This document shows, piece after piece, positions 34,023-45,388 of a DNA stretch of 64,000 nt. A model generated the notes under the pieces. The model was not told the DNA's origin. It was given only the letters and a program-made list of their open reading frames with translations, and did not search any database. The stretch is from Neostapfia colusana. Taxonomy: Eukaryota > Streptophyta > Magnoliopsida > Poales > Poaceae. The translations under genes and the position numbers were made by a program. Where the stretch lies: the NCBI GenBank assembly GCA_030760725.1, contig JASWHV010000011.1, positions 13,727,501-13,791,500 of the forward strand. Reading direction: 5' to 3'. Numbering within the stretch: position 1 is the stretch's first letter; each line of letters starts with the position of its first letter.

Positions 34023-37000
34023 GTTACACGCTTGAGAAAGGAGAACATTTGGATTGTGGATTCAGGTTGCTCACGCCACATGACCGGTAACAAAGAATGG
34101 TTCTCCTTTCTCTCTTTTATGTCACGTGTAGCGAATGTTACTTTTGCCGATAATTCTTCAACTCCAATAATTGCTAAGGGTTCGGCTAGAGTAAATGATC
34201 ACTACACTTTGAAGGATGTGGCACTTGTCAAAAATTTGAAATACAACTTGCTTTCTGTTTCACAATTGCTAGATGAAAATCTGGAAATTATTTTCAATAA
34301 AAACTGCTGCAAAGTTGTAGGTTCAAATAGTGAGCTTATTTTTAACATGTCTCGGTTTGGAAGAGTTTTTAAAGATGATTTTGATATGTCTTCCTCTAAG
34401 CATAGATGTCTAGTTGCAAATGATTCCAAAGATTTATATTTTTGGCATCGTAGACTTGGTCACGTAGGCTTTGATCATCTCATGCGTGTTAGTGCTGTTG
34501 ATCGCATACGTGGGCTGCCTAAGCTTAAAGGGGACTAAGAAATTGTGTGCTCTTCTTGTATACATGCTAAGATGGTTGCAGGTTCACATGCTCCTCTCAC
34601 AATGACCATGACAACTGAACCGGGTCAACTTTTACACCTTAACACCGTAGGACCTTCACGTGTTCAATTCTTCGGAGGTAAATGGTTTGTTATTGTGATT
34701 GATGATGACTATTTTATATACTCTTGGGTTTATTTCATGGCATCTAAGAATGAATCTTTTAGTCACTTTAGAACTTTATTTCTTAGATTATCAATTGATC
34801 ACCCAGGATTGTTAAGAGCAATTAGAAGTGATAATGGAACCGAATTTAAAAATCAATCGTTTGATCACTTTTGTGCTGAAAATGCAATAGATCATCAATT
34901 TTCTTCACCATATGTACCTCAACAAAACGGTGTTGTAGAGAGAAAAAACAGAACCTTAGTTGGGATGGCCAGGACTATGATTGATGAATATCAAACTCCT
35001 AGGAAATTTTGGGCTGATGCAATTGCAACCGCTTGTTATGTCTCAAATAGTGTTTTCTTGCGTGCTAAGCTAGGTAAAACAACATATGAGCTCAGGTTTG
35101 GACATAGGCCTAGTGTCACACACTTTAGGGTCTTTGGTTGCAAATGCTTTGTTAAGAAACATGGTAATCTTGATTAATTTGAAGCTAGATCTGTTGATGG
35201 CATGTTTCTTGGTTATCCATCTCATACTAGAGGCTACCGTGTGCTTTTACTTGATACTAACAAAATTGTGGAGACTTGTGAGGTTTCTTTTGATGAAGCT
35301 AGCCCAGGTACTAGTTGAAATATTGAAGGTCCGGATCCATATACGCAGGAGGAGAGTATTTTCGTTGAAGAAGAGGAAGAAGTGGTGCTGCTGCGCGAAA
35401 ATTCAGCAGCTAATGACATTGTTCCAGCTCCTGATCTTGATTCACAGCCAGCACCGACGACCACCATTGCTGGTCCAGATCCTCCTCACGTCACAAGCTC
35501 ATCTATTTGTGATGAACATGAAGAAGAAGAAGCTTGTGAAGTGTCCACTCCCCTCCGGATTCTCAAAAGTCATGCTCCACAACAAATTATTGGAAGCTTG
35601 CATGAACGAGTTACAAGATCCAGGTTTTTCGACCCCAACTCTCATGCTCATTCTGCTTTTGTTGCTTCTTTTGAACCCAAAGATATATCACACGCACTCA
35701 CTAATGAATCTTGGATTATTGCCATGCAAGAAGAGTTAGAAAATTTTGAAAGAAATAATGTTTGGAAACTTGTATGTCCACCTCAAGGTCACACTTTAAT
35801 TGGAACTAAATGGGTGTTTAAAAATAAACAAAGTGAGAACGGGGTTGTGGTTAGGAATAAGGCTAGGTTGGTTGCTCAAGGTTTCACACAAGTTGAAAGT
35901 CTAGATTTTGATGAAACTTTTGCTCCTGTTGCTAGATTAGAAGCCATAAGAATTTTGTTAGCTTTTGCTGCATCTAAAGGTTTTAAGCTATATCAAATGG
36001 ATGTTAAAATGCTTTTCTTAATGGATACATAGATGAGGAGGTTTATGTCAAACAACCACCTGGTTTTGAAAATCCAAATTTTCCTAATCATGTTTACAAA
36101 CTGTCCAAAGCCTTGTACGGTCTCAAACAAGCCCCTAGAGCATGGTATGATAGGTTAAAAACATTCTTACCTGAAAAGGGGTTTACCATGGGAAAGGTTG
36201 ATAAAACTTTTTTTGTGCTTAAGCATGGCAATGACTCATTATTCGTTCAAGTGTATGTGGTTGATATTATCTTTGGTTGTGCTTCTCATGATCTTGTGTC
36301 CAAGTTTTCAGCTATGACGAAATCAGAATTTGAGATGAGTATGATGGGAGAACTCACGTACTTTTTGGGGCTGCAAATCAAGCAAACCAAGGAGGGTACC
36401 TTTGTGCATCAAACAAAGTATACAAAAGATCTCCTAAGGCGATTCAACATGGACAAAAGGAAGCCTCTTCCGACACCAATGGGAACAGCAACAACACTTG
36501 AACATGATGAACATTGTGATCCCGTTGATCAAAAAGAATATAGAAGCATGATCGGATCACTTTTGTATCTCACGGCATCAAGACCGGACATACAATTCAG
36601 CATATGTCTTTGTGCACGGTTTCAAGCCTTCCCACGTGCTTCACATCGTCAAGCCATCAAAAAGATTCTCAGTTACTTACATGGAACTCAAGAATTTGGC
36701 ATTTTTCTTCCTTCTTCCTCAACCGTTACTTTGAAAGCTTTTTCCGATGCTGATTTTGGGGGTTGTAGGATTGATAGGAAAAGTACTTCTGGTGCTTGTC
36801 ATTTTCTTGGTAATTCACCTGTTGTCTGGTCCTCTAGAAAACAAAGTTCAGTTGCACAATCCACAGCCAAATCTGAATATGTAGCTGCTGCTAGTGCTTG
36901 CTCACAAATTCTTTGGATTGTTCAAACACTTAAGGACTATGGGGTTGATCTAGATAGTGTTCCACTATTTTGTGATAACACTAGTGCCATTTGCATTGCT

Positions 37001-37207
37001 AAAAACCCCATGCAACATTCGAGAACTAAGCACATTGACATTAGGTATCACTTTCTCCGTGATAATGTCAAAAAAGGGAACATTGTGCTTCACCATGTAG
37101 ATATCGAACAACAATTGGCTGACATTTTTACAAAACCTTTGGATTTCACTCGTTTTTGTTACATTCGTAGTGAAATAGGGGTTATGCATCCTCATGGCTT
37201 AAATTGA
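34023..37207 (+). pseudogene. Copia A1 pol pseudogene: protease, integrase, RT, RNase H
   Basis: It continues the gag frame after a TAG at 34020. Protease: WIVDSGCSRHMTG (about 34053). Integrase zinc region: HRRLGHVGFDH and CSSCIHAKM (34445-34570). In the integrase core the first catalytic Asp reads Asn (HLNTVGPSRV, codon AAC 34641-34643; A2 has Asp); RSDNGTEF and NGVVERK are present. RT: NKARLVAQGF (about 35850), QMDVK (about 35995), LYGLKQAPRAW (about 36113). The YVDD box reads YVVD (GTT at 36260-36262; A2 has YVDD). RNase H: DADFGGCRID (about 36745), CDNTSAI (about 36970). Stops: TAA 34536, TAA 35175, TGA 35316. A one-base loss near 36005 shifts the frame in RT. Confidence 0.95.
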
Positions 37208-38200
37208 AGGAGAATTTTGAAACTTGGGAAGTCTATGTGTGAATCTGAAATTAAAATAATATGAGCATAGTATTTCATGCATATATGACTTTGTGATTCC
37301 TTTTACATGCTGAAAGTTCTTACTACATTACTCGTGTAATACATTTTGTAGTTTTTACAATGTCTAGTAATTGGAATAATTACTTACACTAAATCTGGTC
37401 ATGGTCGAACTTTCTTGCTGTTTTGAACTTGTTGCATGCTCACAAGTGCTTTTAATCATAAAGAATTAATCAAGTAATCAACTCACATGTTGAGTTTTTA
37501 TGTTCAAATAAAAAAATGAGAAAAGATTAAGAGAATATGCATGCATCACACTTCTTCTTTTGAGATGGCTTATCATTGCACTTAGATATGAACTTGAAAA
37601 GAGTTGTGTATGACTAAAACCATATCCTTAAACTTCTGACTGTCAAATGACATAGGCTTGGCTTGGTTGGTTAGAATAAGGCTGATGCTGCATATAATCT
37701 CTTGCAAATGTCATAAGATCAAAATTTGTGCTTTAAATGATAAATAAAATGCAACAACAAGTGTCATGCTTTCAGGTCTTGAAATAGTTAAGTTTGTGAG
37801 ATCATGACTTGCTTAAATTGAAAATTACACTTGATCTCCAGCATAGCTCACACTACTTTATGTATTTCGTTGATGTGATAGTGTAAGTTACTTGATAGTA
37901 TGATTTGGATGAGCTTTGTTTTATATGTGTATGTTATAATGTGCTCATAACAAATTAAAATTCTCTTTTGTACCTTGCTGAATACATTGTCAAAGGGGGA
38001 GAAATTGATCACAATTGCACACATTCACAAGTGTTTTGGCACGATTTTTCTCAGGGGGAGAATTTTTGGTATTTTTGTTTTTCTTCTCATTTTATTTCTG
38101 ATTTACAAAGGGGGAGCAATTGTTTTCCAGACTTTTCATGTCAATAAGCCAATGTTCGAATTTTAAGTGGTGTTGCCAATGCATTCATCAAGGGGGAGAT
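37208..38200 (+). other. Copia A1 3' noncoding region with four polypurine tracts
   Basis: GGGGGAGA-type tracts lie at about 37992-38003, 38052-38062, 38106-38116 and 38190-38200; the last abuts the 3' LTR. The rest is AT-rich with no extra ORF, unlike copia B. Confidence 0.88.
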
Positions 38201-39911
38201 TGTGAGACCTGTGTGTGCTGAATACATTGGATTTGACGATAAAAGTTTTGAATACTACCAAAACACCTTTTTAACAAGGTCCGACTCTAGGTCCGAGCTC
38301 CTGCAAGGTCCGACGATAGGTCCGACGTAAGGTCCGACTTGCTTTTTCTAGGTCTGACTTATTTTGGCTAGGTCCGACTTGTTTTTGCTAGCTCCGGTGC
38401 TAGGTCCGACTAGCTTTGGTAAGTTCCGTGCTAGGTCTGACTAAGCTTTAGTAAGCTCCGGCGCTAGATCTGACTAGCTTTGGTAAGCTCCGGTTCAAGA
38501 TCCGGTTAGCTTTGGTAAGCTTCGGAGCTTGATTGCAATGGTTCTGCTTTTAACTTGCAATGTTTCAAACTTGCTTTACTCTTATGGAAAGTTTTCTTAG
38601 TATTATTTTACTAAGTTTTTGGTGTGTTTTGGTGGTTATGGCTGATATCATTTTGCTATGGTTTACAACATGCTTATGTGAGGTGCTCACGTAAGATGTT
38701 GTAGTTTCGGAACTAACGAGAGTCAAGTCGAGGACTTTTGCTCGGAAGTATTGGTTGTTTATTCATGTTCATGTGTTGCTTGAATTCAAGACATGGCTGG
38801 TGACGGGATCCATTGAACTAGTCTTAGGGAGAAGATGAGGTTCAACAACCAAGTTCGGGAGGAATTGTGGTTGAGTTGATCGGGATGTTGTGCAGTATGT
38901 TTGAATCAAGAACAATGCATATGAAGGTATCTTGGACGTCGTTGGAAGATGTTTGCACGTGTGCAAGGAGTGCATGGACGTGGATGCATGGTTCCAAGGC
39001 GTGATGAAGAGATGTGGACGTAAAGAATTGGTTGGAAAGGTCCAACCGACTAGGTTATGGACTCAGGCTGCGGCTGAGTCGTGTTTGACTCAAATATGGA
39101 AAGTATTGAGTTGGTTATGATAGGATTTCGTGTGGGTCAAGAATTTGAGTTGTTTTAAGAATGTTTGGGACGTTCCTAAGGTGTTTGGATGTCTTAAGAT
39201 TGCTTCTATATGCCTATAGAAGAGTCTTGAGCAGTTTTGGAAAGTTAGAGTTCGAATCAAAGTAGGAGTAGGAGTCCTAGTTTGAATTGAGTTGGCCTTA
39301 GGGCTGGTTATATAAGCAAGGGGGGCCAGAGCTCATGGTACACGACTTTGGGGCTGTTCCTATTGTGTTTTGATAAACAAAATTCGTATTTTAAAGGAAT
39401 TTTTGTGCCTTGTTCGTCCGACTTGTTTCAGACAAGTTTTTCTCGTCGAGTTTCTGTTCAGCACTACCTTGCTTCGGTGGTTTTATCATAACTCGAGTTT
39501 TACAGATCCAATTGATGTGATTATTTTTTGGTTGTCTTCATAACTTGATTATCTATCATCTGTGAAAATTTCACGGTCATTGAATTTGTGGTTTCGGATC
39601 TACACGAGTTTCTTTGCAGTATTCCAGAACTGTTTTTCTCGCGTAGGACAGATTGACCATTGTTCGATCTTTCGATCGTAACTTGAGCTTCCCTCAACTG
39701 ATTTTCATGATTCTTGTTGTGACATCTTCATGACTTGATTCTCTACAATCTATACTAGTTTTATCACAGTTGAACACGTTTAGATTAGTCGCACACATGG
39801 TTTCTTTAACAGATCAATTTTCTGCTGAGGGGTGTTTTGTTGCTTCCGCTGAAAAGTTTTTATCTACCATTCACCCCCCTGGTAGATTTACACATGTACT
39901 TCGATCCTACA
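38201..39911 (+). repeat. Copia A1 3' LTR
   Basis: 1711 bp, TGTGAGACCT...GATCCTACA, followed by GAAAG (39912-39916). One extra tandem unit relative to the 5' LTR; TATA box at 39309-39317. Confidence 0.95.
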
Positions 39912-39916
39912 GAAAG

Positions 39917-40867
39917 TTGCTGTGAGGAGCTATCCTCCTGAAGCAGATCGCCGGCTTGTGTTTGGTTTCCACAGAGGAGCTGTTCTAGGGCTTAGGAAAT
40001 GCCATAATTCGGCTGTTTGTGCATCGATGAAGTGGGAAATGGGCCTGCGGTGCTGTTTAGCAGCTCGGAGGGGAGTTGCATGTGAGTTTTCCAGGTTTCC
40101 CGGTTGATCTCCGAGGTGCGGCGGTGTGGGGGGCTCTGTTCGTGTGTTTTGTCGTGAGGAGGAAGCAAAGGACGCTTTCCTCGGTGTTGTGCAGAGGAGG
40201 ATCACGCCGAGGAAGCCCACATACTGGTGCCAGCAATTTGAGAGGAGCAGGAGGTGGCTCGGTTACAGCTGCTGTGGCGTCCGGTGAAGGCTCAGTTGGT
40301 TGAGTGGAAAACACAGAGACCCATTACTCGGTTGCTTTGGTTGCAAGTCATATGTTTAGCTCACTGGCATGTGGGCCCCCACTTTCCTCCTCTCAAAAAG
40401 ATCTCCTCATGTAAATCTATTCCATTAAAAAGTTTTGAAGTTTAAAAGTGGACTAGGATTTGAATGTGCCAAATTCAGTTTGAATTCGCATTGCAAATTT
40501 GAATTCTGTTTGAATATGCAAATACTTATATTCACTTCCTTTTTAGCCCAGCCTAAAGTCAAAAGTTTGCCACCCTAAGTTTCCTAAAAATTCAAAAGTG
40601 TAGAGCTGCATGTGTATTCAAAAGTTTGTCCACAATTTGCGGTGAACTTTGAATTTAAAAATCTGATTTTTAATCCTTCACGCAAATGAGTGTTTAAGTC
40701 CATATTGGTTCAACACATTCACATGAACATGTGAGCCTCTTTTTGGATAAACATCCATGAACAACTTTGCGTGAAGAAAAGTTTTAGCAAGTCCCATTTT
40801 TCATGAATTTGCAACCCCAAGAAATTCAAACTTCTGTTTAGTTCATATACACTTTGGGACTTTCACA
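39917..40867 (-). repeat. Gypsy D 3' LTR, distal part
   Basis: Continues the LTR broken at 15308 and aligns with 48748-49239 and 53565-54030 of the middle LTR. On the minus strand the LTR starts TGTGAAAGTCCC at 40867. ORFs here are not supported. Confidence 0.9.
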
Positions 40868-40882
40868 TTCCTCCCCCCTTAA
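40868..40882 (-). promoter_or_regulatory. Polypurine tract of gypsy D
   Basis: The minus strand reads TTAAGGGGGGAGGAA directly before the LTR, the expected plus-strand primer site. The second copy is at 54031-54045. Confidence 0.9.
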
Positions 40883-40931
40883 AAGAATCTTGTCCTGAGA
40901 TTACAAAAGAAGAACGAGACGGGAGAGGTAA

Positions 40932-43900
40932 TTACCAACTGTACAATGATAAACGTTCAGGATAGTTGGTGCGGAGGTAATCTTCACTTTCCCACGTCGC
41001 CTCTTCCACGGTATGATTACTCCGCAGCACCATGTAAAACTTTATCGTCCGGTTCCGGGTTACCCGGATCTTTTCATCTACAATCTGAACCAGTTTCTCG
41101 GTGTAGGTAAGGTCTGGTTTCAACTCGTCGATTTCATCGGTGCCGACAGCAGCGGTAAATTTGAGGAATTTCCGCAGCTGTGACACATGAAATACATCAT
41201 GAACATCCGCAAGACTTGCCGGTAGTTCCAGCCGGTAGGCTACGGGTCCGCACTTCTTCATAGCAAAATGACCTATAAAGCGAGGAGCGAGTTTCCCCTT
41301 TACACCAAACCGGTGAATTCCCTTTGTCAGAGATACACGAAGATAAACGTGCTCTCCGACGTCAAAATGCAACGGCCTACGCCTTTGATCAGCGTAGCTC
41401 TTCTGTCGGGATTGTGCAGCCTTTAAATTCTCTTGTATCAACCGAACTCGGTCTTTGGCTTCGTTTACAAGATCAACCCCGAACAGTACTCTTTTGACGG
41501 ACTCACACCAATTCAGCGGTGTGACATTTTTTCTGTAACTCCAGGTTGTGGGGTACGACTATCCTGTTCTTGAACCACAGGACACCGTCTCCGTCCTTCC
41601 GGAAACATTCAGTTCCCCACTGTCTATATGTCTCCGCAAATGTGACATGCCCATGTCCGGTTTCTAGGCTGCCGCTATCTCTTCACGGATACTGGGGATA
41701 AAAGCTAAATTTTAGAGAGCTTCATGTGAAATCACATGCAATGGTGGCTCGCTCTGTCCTAGCGGTGTGATGGTCAGATTGTGGACGTGTGACTTGCGAC
41801 TCAGTGCATCCGCCACCACGTTTACCTTGCCAGGGTGATAATGGATCTCTATTTCGTAATCCTTTATCAACTCCAACCATCTTCGTTGTCTCATGTTCAG
41901 CTCCTTCTGAGTGAATATGAACTTGATGATCTTGTGGTCGGTATATAAATGCAGGAGGTTACTGAGTAGGTGGTGCCTCCACATTTTTGAGTGCGAGTAC
42001 CACGGCAGCGAGCTCTAAGTCATTAGTTGGATAATTTTTTTCATGGTTCCTAAGCTGCCGTGATTCATACGCGACCACCCTTCGGTCTTGCATAAGCACA
42101 CATCTGTGCCTAATGCCGGATTCATCCAGTACACATCGAACAGTTTTGTTATGTCTGGTTGCGCCAAAACCGGTGCTGATGTTAGGTGTTTCACTAATCC
42201 CTTGAACGCTGCTTCACATGCTGGACTCCAAACATATTTGGTAGCCTTCTTCAGCAGCTCAGTCATAGGCTTGGCTATGTTCGAGAAGTTCAGAATGAAC
42301 CTCGGATAATATCCTGCGAGTCCGAGGAAACTCGGTACCTCGTGAACAGACCTTGGGGACTTCCAATGCAGCACATGTGCGATCTTACTTGGGTCTACAG
42401 CGATGCCCTCTGCTGAGATAATATGACCGAGAAAAAGTACTTGCGATATCTAGAATTTGCACTTGCTGAATTTCACGTATAGCTTGTAATCTCGCAGCCT
42501 TTTCAAGACCATGTGCAGGTGCTTCTCGTGTTCTTCCTCCGACTTGGAATAAACCAGTAGGTCATCGATGAAGACCATGGCAAACTTGTCCATCTCCGGC
42601 ATGAATACCAAGTTCATCAAGTACATGAACTGAGCTGGAGCGTTAGTAAGGCCAAGGAACATGACAAGGTACTCATAAAGTCTGTACTTTATCAAAAAAA
42701 ATTCTTCAAAATATCCTCAGCCCATATCTTAATCTGATGGTACCCTGATCTTAAGTCCTTCTTGGAAAAGGTGTTTTTTTTTCTCCCACACTGATCAAAC
42801 AAAATGTTGATCCGTGGCAACGGGTACTTGTTCTTGCTTGTCACAGTTTTAAGAGGACGAAAATCAACACTAAGCCATATTGTTTTGTCCTTCTTCTTTA
42901 CAAAAAATGGTGAACAACCCTAAGGTGACGAACTCAGTCATATAAAAACCTTTGCTCATAAGGTCATTCAGCGGTGTCTTCTACTCTGCCCATTCATTGG
43001 GTGCCATTTTGTACGCCCTTCGTGAACTCGATGGTGTTCCAGGCGCAAGTTCCATCTGGATACTACGTCCCGTTCGGGTAGCATGCCCGGTAAATAATTG
43101 AGAAAGACATCCTGCTATTCACATACCACTGGAATGTCTTTTATCTTAACAGTTTCCGAGTGGGTCAATATTGCAATCTGTTGCCTACTGGCACCCAGAA
43201 CTAATGTATGAAGACCGTGCTCTGGGGAGTAGAGCTTAATGGTTCAGGAACTGATGTTGAGAAGCGCATGGTGGTAATTCAACCACAACATCCCCAAAAT
43301 AATGTCGATCTTCAGACCTCCGAGAATAATGAGGGTCGTGGGTTATAGTCTAACCCCCAAACAAAGAGGTGCTCGGAAAATAAGATCACTTGCTGTAATG
43401 CTGCCCTGGGCGAAGATATGAGGTATTGACTCTTTATAAAAGTTGTTTGGAGCTGATGTTGAGCTACAAAAGATTGGCTAATAAAGTTAGGTGTGGTACC
43501 GGAGTCCAAGAGAATTAATACCGGTAGCTGATTCAGAGAAAACATCTCTGCTAACGCGGCTTTTCCCTTCCAGAATATCCTCAATCACTGTTTACTGAAT
43601 GTTGCCCCTTGTCTGCCCTCTTTTCTGCAGATATAGGTACGGGTCTGAATATTGAAAATATGATGACCCGCAGCCTTGAATTTTTCTCCAGACAATACCT
43701 AGCATAATTGCCCATCCGACCACAAGTGAAGCACGGATGTCTTTCTGGTTCTTCGCTAACTTGTGGTTGGAAGCTAAGTACATATGGCTGCAGCGATGGA
43801 GCACAAACCACCGTCTGATGCTGCTGCGGTGGAGATGGTGTAAGTTGTGGTACTTGTCCAGAAATGAACCTCTCAGGAGCTAATCGTACAGGGGCCTCCA

Positions 43901-43982
43901 TATTTCACCGAATGGCATTCGGAAAACCAACCAGTACTTTTTGGGGCACATAACTTGTGCTGGCCTGCACGATATCACTCAT
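40932..43982 (-). pseudogene. Gypsy D gag-pol pseudogene with chromodomain, integrase core missing
   Basis: It starts at ATG 43982 with only the C-terminal part of gag. The zinc knuckle CFTCGRMGNYARYC (about 43685-43730) has Asn for the conserved His. Protease: LLDSGTTPNFIS (about 43480-43520). RT: GLTNAPAQFM and the catalytic FIDDLLVYSKS (about 42545-42660). RNase H: YTDHKIIKFIFTQ and HYHPGKVNVVADALSR (about 41800-41950). About 270 bases then join RNase H to the integrase C terminus, so the zinc-binding and DDE core domains are absent. The last part (41441-40932) has the C-terminal domain (LHFDVGEHVYL) and a group II chromodomain (NHTVEEATWESEDYLR), which in this family guides integration to heterochromatin. 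RT-RNase H-integrase order marks Ty3/gypsy. Confidence 0.92.
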
Positions 43983-45373
43983 TTTCTTCTTCTCTGTACA
44001 GAACAGACCTTGATGCACTTAACCCAGATTTTGATCCGGTTACCAGCATTTTCATAACTCAAGTTGAATGCCAAAGTTAAAGTTAACTTCAGTATCTTTT
44101 CGATGAGTACCCATATGCCCCTAGATCATTTCTGGATCAAAAGTTATGATTGCTCAAATTTGACAGAATTTCTGGATAAAATTTGCCAGCATCTCCTCTG
44201 AATGTGGCTGTTTTTTATCACAGTTGCACATGAAAATACACTAAAATTCTGAACAAACTCTAAAATAAAAAATGGTCGGAAATTTCATAACCTTTCCAAC
44301 GGCGTATCATGACCCTTAGGAATTTTTCTACAGAAAGCTATGGCTAATTTAACTTCCAGAGAGGTTTGCAGCTGTCCTGTTTTCTGAATAGTTTGCATTC
44401 TACTGGACATTTAACCAATTTGGCTTGTGATTTTTCTCTGGAGGTCTACAGATAAGTTGTATAGCACTTAAAAACCTTTTCAGAACTGTATCATACACCT
44501 CCATTAGATAAAATTACTCAGAGTTATGCTCTGTTAAATTACAGCAAAAATTTCTTCCAAAACAGAGCACTCTGTTTTTGAGAAACATAGAGTCCTATTA
44601 ATTCTCTCCTTTGAAACTTAGTTCAAATGAAGAGCTCAATAACTAATATGTGTTTTACAACTTCCATTTTTAGTTGAAAGTTAGTCATGAATGATTTCTT
44701 CATAGGAAAGAAGGTACCATGTGTAGTACGGTGGCGATGCACCGTAAGACATATGACGGTACTACGTTACCTCACAAAAGAAAATCCTTACCGGCTTACA
44801 CCGGCATATACGTATTCTTAGGTGGCACTAAGATGGTCACTCACAAATGTGTTCTACTCGTACTACGGTTTCCGTGGTTAGTACCTGCATAAAACACACA
44901 CAATCATCAGGTTCGGCTGCACACAGAACCCGGTCCCAATACCGTTCATACACCCGTCCGTCATCACTCTAACGGGTGTTCTCAAGAAAAACATGCCTTG
45001 AGCTACATGTTCACGTTAATAACCACATGACGGGGTCTCCCATACTTGCCCGTACCACGCCAGGGAAGTGCGTTGCTCAAATACCCCAAACGACATGAAG
45101 AGTCATAGAGGATACCCAGTCTGGCCGGGTTACCTGCCACCCGCGAGGCTCCACCCTTCAGCTTGTGCGCACTGGTGGACAGCGCTTACATGCACCCCCC
45201 AAGACATGAAAAGTCCCAAGATGCATGATTTTCCGACATAAACATGTAAGTTAGGTGGCCACTTTCATAATAGGCTAATATAGTAGTCCTTATGTGGGCC
45301 TAGTACCGTTATCTCACCGTATCCTAAGTTTTTTCGTAATATGATCCTCAATCCTTGTGCTATTCCCAACACA
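43983..45373 (-). other. 5' leader of gypsy D
   Basis: About 1.4 kb, noncoding. The block at 44913-45240 is closely similar to 9235-9560 of gypsy C; the rest (44000-44700) aligns more loosely. The accessory ORF and the N-terminal half of gag seen in C are missing, so a deletion lies close to 43980. Confidence 0.75.
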
Positions 45374-45385
45374 GCTATGATACCA
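45374..45385 (-). promoter_or_regulatory. Primer binding site of gypsy D
   Basis: The minus strand reads TGGTATCATAGC, one mismatch from the initiator tRNA-Met primer site, three bases from the LTR. Confidence 0.9.
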
Positions 45386-45388
45386 CGC

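Larger units (their letters stand above)
29945..39911 (+). mobile_element. Copia A1 (Sirevirus-like), full length
   Basis: LTRs at 29945-31624 and 38201-39911 start TGTGAGACCT and end GATCCTACA, with 5-bp duplications GAAAG on both sides. A primer site, gag, pol and four polypurine tracts lie between, all on the plus strand; total 9967 bp. In about 215 aligned LTR bases I count 7-8 differences, fewer than for copia B. A2 (1-5140) is the same family in opposite orientation. Confidence 0.96.

Noticed and set aside
29945..39911. Copia A1 as an active autonomous element
   Set aside because: It has intact LTRs and target duplications, but nine stops, a frameshift and two lost catalytic residues.
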